Source of the DNA: Apium graveolens
Taxonomy: Eukaryota > Streptophyta > Magnoliopsida > Apiales > Apiaceae
Reading direction: 5' to 3'
Assembly: GCF_009905375.1 (NCBI RefSeq)
Contig: NC_133650.1
Location: forward strand, 302,311,957-302,375,956
DNA: 64,000 bases
The notes beneath the pieces are model-generated. The model was not told the DNA's origin, made no database searches, and was given only the letters and a program-made list of their open reading frames with translations. Both the position numbers and the translations under genes were made by a program. Each line of letters begins with the position of its first letter. Position 1 is the first letter of the stretch. Positions 22,301-33,451 of this stretch are shown piece after piece.

Positions 22301-24270
22301 CTGACATTCAAACCTTGGTGGACTCCCACAAGCACCTACAAATGCAAAATTCAGTTGCTTTGGGAGTCATCATGGGTAAACTTAATATTCCATTGCCTGT
22401 ACTTCCTGAAGCTGTGAAACCTGAAATTCCTACTCCCCTTCTCATGCCTGCCAACAAGACTAAGGGGGAGATTAAGGCTAAGCTAGAAATATCAAGATCA
22501 TCTACTCAAAATGTCCAAGGTGCTGAAAAGAGCTTAGTTCAAGAAGTAAATATTGGTATGGAGAGGCTCATTAGGGCTGCTGAAGGACCATGTCTGAGCA
22601 GGGAATTTGATAAATTGCTCAAGGCTCTAAGGGCTTCTCTCAACAATAACCTCTTCACCTACAAAAAGGCATTGGACAAGACAATAAATTCCCTAAGGGT
22701 GATCTTGGTGACTAAAGACAATTTTCAGGAGAAGAGGATAGTGGTCAACATAAATGACTCTGGGGTAGATAGATGTATGCATATTTCCCTCAATTATCTT
22801 ATCTAAGGGAGGGCATTTGAGTTGGATATTCTGATAAACAAAGTCAGAGTGGTGATCCATGAAGACACACTATTGCTAGATGAACTAAAAAATGCTCAAA
22901 TGGTTGTTTTTCCAAAAGCATGCCTATAGCCAAACAAGGGAGTGGCATACATCTGTCCTACCACCAAACACTTCAAACACTTCCAAATCCCTAAACAGTG
23001 TGTCATGGCCAACAAGAAGCTTATCATGACTCTGGAAACTGAGTTAAAAGTAAAGAATAATAAGACTTTTGAAGAAGAATAGACGATTAAGTTGTTGAGG
23101 TGATATCTAAAGGATCTTGAAGCCAACTTGCCCAAAACTCAAATCAACAAGGATAATTTGGATGATGATGAGCAGAAGAAAGATGATCCAAAACCTTCTG
23201 GCTCAAATCGAAGTCAATCCAGTAAGGCATCTGGAAGCAAGGGTGGAGAGAGGAAGGAGGAAGAGAAGAAGGATGGTGAAAGTAAGAGGAGAGGATAAAG
23301 AAGGAGAAAACAAAGGCATGATGGCTTAGAACCACAACAAACCTTAAAAATTCAAACAACTCTAGTTCAACCCTTAGCTCAACCCTCTAAGTCAACAATC
23401 TCAAACATCAAACCACCTCAAACCTCTTAGCCTAAATTCCTATACAAGCAAACTGCTAACTCTTTTTTAAAAATTCCAATCACCACAAGCCAAACATCTC
23501 TCAAGAAAATCACAGACCTACCTTCTATCAAACCATCACACAAAACTCATTTCAAGTCTGTTGGGAGAAAACCTAAGAAATCTAAGCCTACTGAAAAAGT
23601 TGGAGTTACTGAAAAGTCCATCCGGAATTGTTTCAAGCAGAATGATTTTCTACCCTTAAACTGGTGCAGTTCAGATGAAGACTCTTTTCAACAACTGGCC
23701 GAGGAAATAGTTAGAGACTGGGTTGTCACTCTAAAGGAAGTGAGAATCTACTTTTAAGATGGGTCCTTCACTTTTCTGGGCAGCAATTTAATGGACACTC
23801 TCTCTCCAACAAAAATTAAGAGAGTGATAAGTTTGCTGAAGGACAAGGATACTGCTACAAGAGCATGGAGATCTGTTCTAGCTGAATGGTTGATTGCAAG
23901 GGAGGAAAGAAGAGCAAGGAGTAAAGCAGAATATGAAGAGAAAAGGAGAAAGTATGATGAGGAGATTGAAATATATATCAAAAGTTCAGAAGAACTTAAA
24001 GCAAAAGAGATGAACAGAATCTCCAAAGATGGAAGATTTCTAAATATAAAAGCTGGCTCATTTTCAAGATTCAGAATTGAAATGTTAGATGGTTATCCAA
24101 AGCAAGACAGACTCAAACTGATAGAAGCTCTAACAGGGACTCCAATCATAGAGGAACTTGAAATTCTTATATATTTAAAAGACCTCATTAGGCAGAATCA
24201 GAAGTTCCAATCTTTGTCTGATGCTTGTAAATACTCAAACTCAAAATCATCTAATGTACAATTGTTGTAA
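19399..24270 (+). pseudogene. Element A env-like gene, broken by 14 in-frame stops but no frameshift
   Basis: One frame runs for 1624 codons from ATG 19399 to TAA 24268-24270. Its N-terminal 200 residues look globular (FLDANQAPEIFQ, VLGDFWN, DVNLALGIP) and match in pattern the start of the element B env-like protein. A Thr/Ser/Pro/Gln-rich low-complexity middle follows, with a repeated SPIQLEVP unit, and then charged helical regions. No signal peptide or clear membrane span is visible, so 'env-like' reflects position after pol, not proven envelope function. In-frame stops are at 19732, 19822, 20533, 20566, 20740, 21790, 22297, 22804, 22927, 23080, 23101, 23296, 23428 and 23758. Nearly all could arise from Gln, Arg or Trp codons by one C to T (or G to A) change. 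The product, if any, is unknown. Confidence 0.8.
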
Positions 24271-24364
24271 TTATGTCAATTTTTATATTAGTCTTATTTT
24301 CCATTATAACTTGGGGTTAGTCTAGTTAACAGACATAAATTTATGTTAAGCAATTTTCTCACAA

Positions 24365-24376
24365 ATTGGGGGAGAT
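24365..24376 (+). other. Polypurine tract of element A
   Basis: ATTGGGGGAGAT directly precedes the TGTTG of the 3' LTR, as expected for plus-strand priming in copia elements. Confidence 0.9.
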
Positions 24377-25770
24377 TGTTGTGCAAGACATGCATGTACT
24401 TTAACAAGACTAAGTCAAATTGACAACCCTAAGTAAGTTTTATTGTAATCTTAGTTTGCATTTTGTATTGTAACATTTAAAGTCTGTAAAAAATTTAAAG
24501 GAGCAGACTGGAGTCTTTTTCTTTAAACAGTATCAAGCCTAAGAATTCTATCCGGAAGAAGATCATGCCTCAGAATAATTATGAAGAAGCTTGGAGTTGA
24601 ATAAATCTATTTTGGGAAAAATGTTCTAAGTCATGATCTCTACAAGTCACATATTTAGTATTATAAAGAAGTCATTCGAGAACTCCAGAATGACTTATAG
24701 AGAACTCAGGAAAGCTACTAGAGAACTCAGAGATATCGACAAGTCAAATTGAAGACATGAAGAGTGGAGATATCGACAAGTCATTTCTTCACTAGAGAAC
24801 TCAGAGTTATCGATAAATCAACATTCATTAGAGAACTCTGAGTTATCGATAAGTCAAATTTCACTAGAGAACTCAGAGATATCGATAAGCCAAAATTCAC
24901 TAGATAACTCTGAGTTATCGACAAGTAAAATTTGACTTGAGAACTCTGAGTTATCGAAAAGTCAATAAGTTACTAGAGAACTCAAAGATATCGATAATCC
25001 AAAGTGAAGATATGAAGATGAGAGATCTCGATAAGCCAAATTCTCTTATAGAGAACTTATGGACCTCTACAAGTCAAATCAATTATGGTGTATTAGAGAT
25101 CTCGATAAGTTATTATACTTGTTGAGATGTCAAGATCTCTATATGCCTAACTAGAGATTTCGAGGTAAAATCTCAAAGTACAAATTGCAGACCAGTTCAA
25201 TATCCAAGATTAACAATCAACAAACAATCCAACCAGTTGGATTGACAAGTCTACAAAAAGCAGCTTGAAGAGTGTGCAAGATCAAGGGTGAAAATTAACT
25301 GACAAAGGAAGATCAAGATTAACACAGTATACAAAGATATGCTAAGCCATAAATGGAAGATATACTTTTCCTAAAATGGAAATGATAAGTGACAGTTTAC
25401 TAAAGTGAATAGCATCTCTTATTGTACACTGTATAAACTAGCAGTTAACTATCATATAAAGTTAACATTGGTCATTTGTTAGTAGTAACAATTAGATCAG
25501 GAATTCTTGTATTCTCTCAAGATTGAAGTTAAGCTCTTTATCAACAAAGAGCCTAAATATTTTGTAGCAAAACATTCTTAATTTTAATATAAAATTAAGT
25601 GAATTTTGAAAGATCTGTGTTATTCATTATTGCATATTTAAATTCAGTCTAAACACATATCACTACAAGATTTGGTTTATTTTGTTCAAAATCATTAACA
25701 CTTCAAGAAAAAACATAAAAACACAAAAACACATTCACCCCCCCCCCTGTGTGTAATTCATTACCTAACA
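24377..25770 (+). repeat. 3' LTR of SIRE-like element A (1394 bp)
   Basis: It starts TGTTGTGCAAGAC after the polypurine tract and ends CTAACA, giving TGTT/AACA ends. It contains a motif array at about 24640-25115, TATA-like sequences near 25432 and 25455, and a C-run (nine or more C) just before the end at about 25739-25747. The partner 5' LTR is outside the window, so age cannot be estimated. Confidence 0.9.
24639..25115 (+). repeat. Degenerate array of GAGAACTC...TATCGATAAGTCAA units in the element A LTR
   Basis: About eleven related units sit at 30-45 base spacing. Each combines GAGAACTC(T/A)GAG with (T)TATCGA(T/C)AAG(T/C)CAA. Exact TCGATAAG or TCGACAAG cores start near 24736, 24773, 24846, 24882, 24918, 25028 and 25102, with one-base variants near 24810, 24954 and 24991. 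The array is in the likely U3 region upstream of the TATA-like box, where enhancers sit in other plant copia LTRs. Confidence 0.75.
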
Positions 25771-27458
25771 GAGTTCATATACATTTTTTTCATGTATAAT
25801 AAATTCAAATGCATAAATTTATATTTTAAACAATGAACTTATAAATACATATGTGTTTCAAGTATTTTTTATATGTATTAAGTATAAATACATGCATATA
25901 TATAAATGTATATATGTATATATATGTGTATGTATATATATAATAATAAATAGAATTTTATTATGTCAAAATCAGGCTTTTAATCGGACCGGGAAAGTCC
26001 GGGCTTAGCCCGGGCTTTTTCCGAGCCGGTCCAGATTTTCGGATCCTGACTTTTTGCGTGTCTCTAATTTCAATCGGTGCTAAATATGGATGCAAATAAC
26101 GAAATTCTATAGCTGATTCTAAATATGAAACCAATTATATATGATGTTATAATTGTCACATAAGCATCTAAGATTCTAAGTGGGTTGACGGAGAGAAATG
26201 AATATTTACAGTTATAAGTATGATTGTGTATTTAAAGATAGATAATTGAATTATTATTTTATTTGAAAATATTTCGTGTTATTTTAAAAATAATATGTTA
26301 CAGTACAAGTTCTATTTTAAAATTAATATCTATTTTTTTATTTTAAAGAATCAAAATATAGATATATATATATATATATATTAATAACACTATTGAACTT
26401 TCTCTTATTCAACCTTCCTTTCAACCAATCTCGCGGTCCCGAATAAACAATAAGGTATGAACGGGTAACTAAGATATTGTTTTTTTATTAAAAGATGTGC
26501 TCATACACTCACACTCACGTTATCTTTAACAAGATTTAATTAGGAGAGTAGTGCTAATTATCCTGAATTCATTGTCATTTTTTCTGAATGACGTAGCATG
26601 ACACTTGTCATATTTTAACTTGTGCTATATATGCATGCGAGTCCCATTTTATTGTTATAAAAGTTACCAGATATATGAATTTTATGTTAGAATTTTCTAA
26701 AGATCTTATAACCGTTTTGATAATTTTAGCAGTTTATTTAAATACAAAGCATTTCGTAAAAGGAAATGGATGAAGAGAACATGATGTCTCCTCTTTACAG
26801 GTGAATATCGGGCGGTTTTGGCAGTTTTGCGAGTCCAAACTACACCAAATCAATATTATCAATTTTCCAAAATTTTAAAACAAAAACAAACTGTTACGTA
26901 AAAATCTAAATCAAATCAATCTGTTTAAAACGATTCGTTTCCGTTCGATTTCAGTTTAAATTGCTTTTTTTATCAAATATAACAAATTTAGCAACCAAAT
27001 TACTTAAACTGAAAATAATAATCAAAAGTTTAAAGCATATCACAAATCCATATTTAAAAAGGATATACAAGTATAAGAACTTGATAAATAGAAAGAAAGG
27101 GAATAAGATAATAAAAATGCGATTTATAATTGTATTGTATATAAAACAAAAAGAATGAAAATATAATACATACATAAAAATTAAAATCACAATATTTTTA
27201 AAATTTTGTAGATTATAATTTTATGTGTTTAATCTTTTACATATTTGCTCACACATGTATATTAATATTTCGCTTATTTCAGTCAGTTTGAATGTAAAAA
27301 CAAAAAAATACTATTTTGCTCAGCGCTACTTATGTTGTTACAATATTCATAGAGTTTACATTTATTAATAATTTGATTTTGTAGATGTAAATTTTTCATT
27401 AATCACCTTTTGTCCCATAACAAGTGCTTAAATATTTTAAAACTTAGTTGTCTACTAT
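25771..27458. other. AT-rich intergenic DNA
   Basis: No gene is seen. Notable items are TATATG-type low complexity at about 25880-25955, a GC-rich inverted-repeat island at 25985-26033, and a short TA repeat at 26361-26381. ORFs near 26951-27190 are in AT-rich sequence, use biased Lys/Ile/Phe composition and are taken as chance. Confidence 0.7.
25985..26033. repeat. GC-rich inverted repeat / palindrome island
   Basis: GGACCGGG at the left pairs with CCGAGCCGGTCC at the right, around nested GGGCTTAGCCC and GCCCGGGC palindromes. It stands out sharply from the AT-rich surroundings and may be the relic of a small transposon end. No target duplication was identified. Confidence 0.45.
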
Positions 27459-28497
27459 TGTAAAAATCCGACTTTTAGGATTACTAAATTTAAATCAAAA
27501 CTAAAATACAATAAATTAATTAATCAAAAAGTTTATGACAAAGGTGATTATTACAAATACGCAGCTAAAAGCCGAAGTCCAAAAGTCAATCTATTTCAAA
27601 ACTAAGACCTCGAAATCCAGTGTTATCCAACTTGAAATCGACGGAACCTGAAAATTGTAAGAATGAGTCGTAAAACCCAGTAAGAAATCAATCAATCTAA
27701 CTACTAGGCCAAATAACATAGACACGTATAACAAAATACAATAATCTATACGATACGATATATAAAATAAATATTTTCGATAAACTTTCTTATTTTTATT
27801 CTTTTTCAATACACACGAAACAGATAATCGCATAGAAGAAAATAATTCAAAATCCATAATCCATGCCACGACCACTACAACCCGGTAATAACGGTTTTTA
27901 GAAAACTGTCACTACAAATTAGTGACTCGGTCTTAAGTCCTTATTCGATATTTTCACAAGCCATGAAATAAATTAGAGATTCAAAATTATCGTTTAGACA
28001 TCACACATGTACATCGATACATATTCTATAACACATAATAGTTTCAAATATATAATCACTTAGCCGATATTTCGTTAATCAAATATAAACACATAACACA
28101 TAATTTTAAAAATACTAGTAAGATTGATCGAAAATTTACATTAGATTCCGACCAGATATGTTTTTAGCCTTTTAACCCTGTTATAGAGAACTAAAAGACC
28201 TTTCCGAAAAGTCCAGAATCACCGACTTCTGACTTGCGACGAATTTTAGAAGACTGCTGATTTTTATGGGAAAAAGACCTACCAATTTTGATATTCAAGA
28301 TGAGACCAACAAATATGATGTATTAATAACGTTACATAAATCCTATTTATTAACGTACAAGTTATCAGTATTAAAATTTGATCCAAATTTTAAGTCTATT
28401 AATCTAATTCAATTTTAAATCTTAATACATTACAAATTTTAATTCTTGTATTTTATCATTCTTTTATTATTATTAATCTAAAATTACGGATTTTACA
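27459..28497. mobile_element. Possible solo LTR (1039 bp)
   Basis: The segment starts TGTAAAAATCCG and ends CGGATTTTACA, a good inverted terminal pair with TG...CA ends. It has no long ORF; 27591-27875 on the minus strand is weak. The five bases on either side (ACTAT and CCTGC) do not match, so a clean insertion is not proven; recombination between two elements would explain that. Size and lack of genes fit a gypsy-type LTR. The orientation is unclear because both strands start TGTAAAA. Confidence 0.4.
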
Positions 28498-28914
28498 CCT
28501 GCAAGACAACTCGAAATTTAAAACAATTTCTCGTAATCTTTTCATTTTCCTGGACAAAGGAAATCTTCTTGTTCTTCCCCAAACAAAACTTGTCCTCTGG
28601 TTTTGAATACATTTTTTCTTTCAAAGTGAACTATACTATTCGATATTGTGAGTATATTTCACAAAATGTTGGTAACCTTTTGTAAAATACTCATATAAAC
28701 TAGCTAATAACCCATGCGAGACACGAGTCATTTTGTAGTTTTTTTTGCATAATGCAGTTATAATGTTCTTAATTATTTTTTATTTATAAATGTTGTACAA
28801 TGTCTAACGTATATCAAATACAAGTTAATTGTTTATCAATGTGTATTATTTTCATACAAGATATTACCAAATTACACAACATTTTTAACATAGCTCATTA
28901 AGTAAAATATATAT
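28498..28914. other. Intergenic spacer, no feature seen
   Basis: 417 bases of AT-rich sequence separate the possible solo LTR from the target duplication of element B. No ORF or repeat is recognised. Confidence 0.7.
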
Positions 28915-28919
28915 ATCCT
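28915..28919. repeat. Target-site duplication ATCCT, left copy (element B)
   Basis: ATCCT precedes the left LTR and is repeated at 41344-41348 after the right LTR. Confidence 0.96.
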
Positions 28920-29500
28920 TGTTAGGTCACACAACACTGTAGAAGGGGGTTGAATACAGTGTTTAATACAATCAAATCGATTTCGAACACAAGTAACAGT
29001 AAACAGATATATTCAATATAATAAACTCTGTTACAGTGGAACTGTTCTCTCTCAGTGATGAACAAATATCACGAGAGCTGCTAGATTACAATGTATGATC
29101 TTCTCGATAATGATAACACATATAGTGTAAACCTATGTCTGTGTTTATATAGTACACAATTACAAGATAACTTCTAATTGATATGGAATATAATTCTGTC
29201 TTCTAAAATATATCAATCAGATATCTTATACAATTCTTTCAATCCTTTAACTCTTTCCATGCATATCTTCTTTTATATTAGTCTCGATCTTCTTTCCTGT
29301 AAATCAGCTTTCTTCCTTAACTGTAAGTCCTCCCGTAATTAAGTTCTGATATCTATCTTCTGATGACCTAAGTTCTGATATCCTTAAGTTCTGACTTCTA
29401 GTAAGTACTGATTCCAGTAAGTACTGATATTTCATGTTTGTTAAGATCTGAAATCTAAACATGAAACATATTAGACATGACATCTCAAATATATCTAACA
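28920..29500 (-). repeat. 3' LTR of element B (581 bp)
   Basis: On the plus strand it starts TGTTAGGTCACAC and ends ATCTAACA. It matches 40763-41343 over its full length without gaps. The plus-strand stretch at about 29341-29430 holds five close copies of AAGT(T/A)CTGA(T/C), the motif also frequent in the pol-env spacer. Confidence 0.96.
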
Positions 29501-29515
29501 ATCTCCCCCAACTTG
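29501..29515 (-). other. Polypurine tract of element B
   Basis: On the minus strand the sequence AAGTTGGGGGAGAT lies against the LTR, very like the tract of element A (AATTGGGGGAGAT). Confidence 0.9.
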
Positions 29516-29637
29516 TAAATTCTGCAAAATATACAAGTTAATATATTTGATGATGTCAAAAACATTTAAGTTCAAATGCAATAAGAGTTTAATAAGACTA
29601 TTAACTACAACTTACAGTCCTTGTAGCTTTACCAACA

Positions 29638-32600
29638 TCACTGGATTATTCTGAATCCATAATGATTCTTAACAAAATCTTTTACCAACTTACCTTCAGC
29701 TTTTCTCAGAACTTCAACTAACTGTGCTTTGACCTGCATTAGTTCTTCATCTTTACTGTCACCAATTTGATAAATGGTTGTTCTGGGAGTTTGAATTGAT
29801 GTTCTTTCAAGTCCATCACCAAGTCTGATAACTCTAGGATGTGAAGAGTTTTCATTATAACATAAGCATCTTCCTTTCAGAATAACTTCCACTTTAGCAG
29901 AGTTCTTCAGCATAGGATTTTTTCTTCCATCATGTTCAGTAATCATTGGTATATACTGAGAAGTCTTTGTACCAGAGATTCTGAGTAGATCTCTTATAGC
30001 CTTCAAAATGTATTCTGACCATCTTCTTGTAATATCAAATTTTACTTCCAGAAGATAGTGAATATGTTGAAGCTCTCTGACAGACTTCCTTAGCACATCA
30101 GTATCAGCTAGTCTGTAAGTTAATCCATCATTGAGAAATAAGATCAATTTCTCCTTTAGATTATCCTTATCATGAACATCTATCACAATCTGAGCAGACA
30201 GCACTTTGTCAAGGTACTTTTATTTGATTTGCTTATATGGTTTGTCTGTCAACATGAAAGTATCTCTTAGAGTAACTTCTACTCCTGTTTGTATCTTCTC
30301 TTTATCAGAACCTAATCCAGCTCTATCTCTAGGTTGCTTGGCTCTCAACCAAAATGTTGCGAGTTGATTAATCATAAGATTGGATTTTGGTTCAACTGGA
30401 GTAGATTTCTTCCATAACAGCTTCTTCTTATCAGCAATTGTCATCTTTTTTAAATCAACTTGAACATAATTTGTTGTTTCTTCTGTAACTTGTTGTTCTT
30501 CATTCTGAACAACTTGAGCAGTGTCAGATGTTGTTTTAGATTCTTCAAATATCTTTCTTCTCTCCAGAATTTGAACAGTTTCATCTTCTATCAAATCATC
30601 ATCATACATTGTAGTTTGATAGACTGGAACGGAAGAACTTATCTTTTTCTCAATCTTTAAAGGTTCACCAACCTTTTCTTTTCCTTTTGACTTAGGATCA
30701 ATCTCAGTTTGTGATCTAGTCTTGGACTTTGAAGTCTCAGAATTTGACTTTTCCCTGATCACAATGCCTTTTTCCTTAGGCCTTGGAGGTTTCTTTGCAT
30801 CAGAAGCTTTAGACTTAAGATTTGTCTTCTCAGCCTCAAATCTAGCTTCTTCCTCCTTGAGAGTTTCTAAATCCACTCCAGGATTTTGTTTCAGAAATAA
30901 TCTTCTATCGATCTCCTCATCAAGTGTCTAGATTTTAGGATCTTTGTAATAAACAGTATTCTGCTTCTCTTTTAGCTTCAGAGTTTGTAAAAACTTCTGA
31001 GAGTCTTTAGATCCTGACTGAATCAAAATATCAGAACTTGACATCAGACTTTGTTTATCAGAACTTGAATTGTTCTGTGTAGAAGATTTGCTAACATCAG
31101 AAATTACTTTCTGTGAAGAATTTCCTTGAACTTTTCCTTGACCTTTGCTCTTATCAGAGTTTCCCTGGTCATCACCTTTATCATCATTTTTCTTCAATAT
31201 TTGAGCAGGTGAGCATTTGGACTTAACTATCTTCTCCCCCTTTTTGGCATCATCAGGAAGTAAGAGAGAGAGAGAAGAAGTTCAACTGAAGATTGGATTT
31301 CATCCATTTGAGCTTTCTGAGAAGCTTGGTTAGCCAGAACCTCATCAATTTGGGCCGGTTGCTTCTCTTGAATCTTCTCAATGAATTCAACTTTCTCAAG
31401 AGTAGGTTTGATATACCTATTCTTGTCAAGCTTGATCTGTAGATCTAGCTTATCAGCATGTTCCTTTAGTGTATCAACCTTTTCATGAGTAGAAGAATGT
31501 AGACCTTGAAGATGTTTGGTAGACAGAGCTGTGATCTTGAGTTGTGTCTTGAAATCAGCATTTGTGAGCAACTCATCAGCTTTAGCAATATGCTCTGTCA
31601 GAATTTTAGGACTTGGAATAAAATCTGATTCATTCCACTTCTTGGTCCACTCCACACCTCTGTGAGTATCCTCCCAAGGAATAGGTGCTTCCTTTTCAAT
31701 AAATTTCTTCACCAATACTTCCTTGCCTAGTATGGGAACTTGAGCCTCAACAGAAACACTGTCTTCAGAACTTGAGGAAGACTCATTATGTTCTGACAGC
31801 ACAACAGTGTGTGAAGCAACTGGAGATTCAGGAATAACATCATCTAAATTATGAGTATCATAATTTATGTCCAAAGCTGCTGTGGTTGGTGTAGATGGTC
31901 TCTCAGCATCTAAGATTGGAGAGTTGACTGTAGATGGCTGAGCTTCTGTAGATGGAGCTTCCAGATAAAGAACAATTGGTATATTTAGATTATGAATATC
32001 TATTTCAGAAGTTGTAGCTTGTTCTTCAGCATCATCTATAGCTTTAATAGGAGAGACAGAAGGTGTTGACTCAGTATCCTGAGCTTGAGTAGGGAATGGC
32101 AGAGCTTCAATTACCACAGGTTCTGATGAGATCAGAGATTCCTGATCCCCTTCCTCAGCTTCAGTTGAATCCTCAGATATAGGCTTGGCCTTGTACCTTT
32201 CTGCCCTCATTTTCTTTAGTCTCCTTTCCAGTGAAGGAGTTGCTTTAGCAGCTTCAGAACTTACAGATTTCCTCTTCAAAGTATCAGAACTTTGAGCTGC
32301 AGTTTCTTTCTAAGAAGTAACATTCTCAGCTCCGACTATCACATGTTCTGATGCATGAACCTGTGCTTCAAATGTGTCCTCATCACTATAAGATTCATCT
32401 CTGAGAATCATCTTCCTTCTCTTTTGTGGAGGTTGAGGAACAGACTTTGTCCTCTTTGGCCTGGAAGATGAAGATCTGATGGTATGTGCTGATGATTCAG
32501 GTTGAGATGATTGAGTTGATGGTTTGAAAGATGTCCTGATGGTAGATTTTGGTTGTGGTTGAGAAGTTTGAGGTGTTTGGGTAGTGGTGGTAGGTGCTGA

Positions 32601-33451
32601 TGGTTGAGGTTCAGATGGTTGAACATCAGGATATAGTGCAGTGTATGTAACTGGATCATAGGTTATTAAGGCTTGTTTGACAGATAAAGGAATTTGGAGG
32701 GGTCTTAACACAGCCTTCTTATTATCAGTAGATAATAAGTCATTAAAAGCTCTTTTAGCTAGTCTAAATGGTGAAATTGATTCACTAGCTAATTGGGGCT
32801 TATCAGAACAACAAACACTATAAATAAGCTGACAGAATCTAGCAAAATAGACAGTATTCCTATCTTCTGTCATCCTATCCCCAATAAAGCCTAAAACAGC
32901 ACTTGCATAATCAAAATCAGTTTGATTAATGAGAGCATACCCGATTTGTTGACCGAGTATGGGGATTGCATCGAAATTAGAACATTTGTTGGCGAAGGCC
33001 TTTGTAATGCAGTCAAAGAAGAAACTCAATTCCCTCCTTATGTAAGGTCTCTTCAATTGACCCAGCTTTGCCAATGTCTTTTCATACCCCAGATTGTCCA
33101 TCATATTTTGAAGAACTGGCTCCTCAACATTGTATAAGCGCAGTTCTCAGGCAACTGCAATGCTTGGCGAACTGTAGCCAAAGTCACGACATGCTCATCC
33201 TCCCCTGTTATAAAGATAATACTTGGGGACCCTTGAGCATCACCATCATCATAGATTCTACTTCTCAAAAACTCCAGCACTTGGGTTTCAGAGATTACTT
33301 CAGGTTGGGTCAAAGCATACCCAATATCAGAATTAACAAGGAAATCCTGAATAAAGTGAAGTTCCGATGGAGCTTCGACCTTGCTAAGAATAGACGAGTA
33401 GTTGTTAGGAACAAACTTAGCTCCATTGAAAATTAAGTCTTTTGGTGCCAT
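29638..33451 (-). pseudogene. Element B env-like gene (frameshifted)
   Basis: It begins with MAPKDLIFNG at 33451 on the minus strand. The first about 115 residues have the same pattern as the element A env-like start (a FLVNSDIGYALT-type helix, then VLEFLRSR and ALQLPENCAY). Large blocks follow at 33104-32310, 32279-31227, 31197-30928, 30876-30220 and 30204-29638, in three frames, so at least two frameshifts and several stops are present. The middle is Pro/Ser/Thr/Gln-rich and acidic; later parts are Lys/Glu-rich and helix-prone. No signal peptide or membrane span is evident. The role of this gene class in SIRE elements is not settled. Confidence 0.78.

Larger units (their letters stand above)
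1..25770 (+). mobile_element. SIRE-like Ty1/copia retrotransposon A (5' end outside window, split by a gypsy insertion)
   Basis: Order along the + strand is gag, protease, integrase, RT, RNase H, a non-coding spacer, an env-like gene, a polypurine tract and a 3' LTR. Protease-integrase-RT-RNase H order is diagnostic of Ty1/copia, and the long extra gene after pol is typical of the SIRE/Maximus lineage. The window opens inside gag, so the 5' LTR and primer site are not seen. A gypsy element sits at 3811-17423 inside the RT; the reading frame resumes at once after the TTACT duplication. Coding parts contain several frameshifts and many stops, so the copy is dead. The five bases after the 3' LTR are GAGTT, the expected target duplication, but the partner lies outside the window. 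Confidence 0.9.

Noticed and set aside
24937..25125. 62-residue ORF inside the LTR A motif array
   Set aside because: It is the translation of the repeated motif units.
26951..27190. Overlapping ORFs of 65 and 79 residues on opposite strands
   Set aside because: AT-rich sequence giving Lys/Ile/Asn or Phe/Leu strings; no family resemblance.
30460..33436. Plus-strand ORFs across the element B env-like gene
   Set aside because: Complementary frames of the minus-strand env-like coding blocks.
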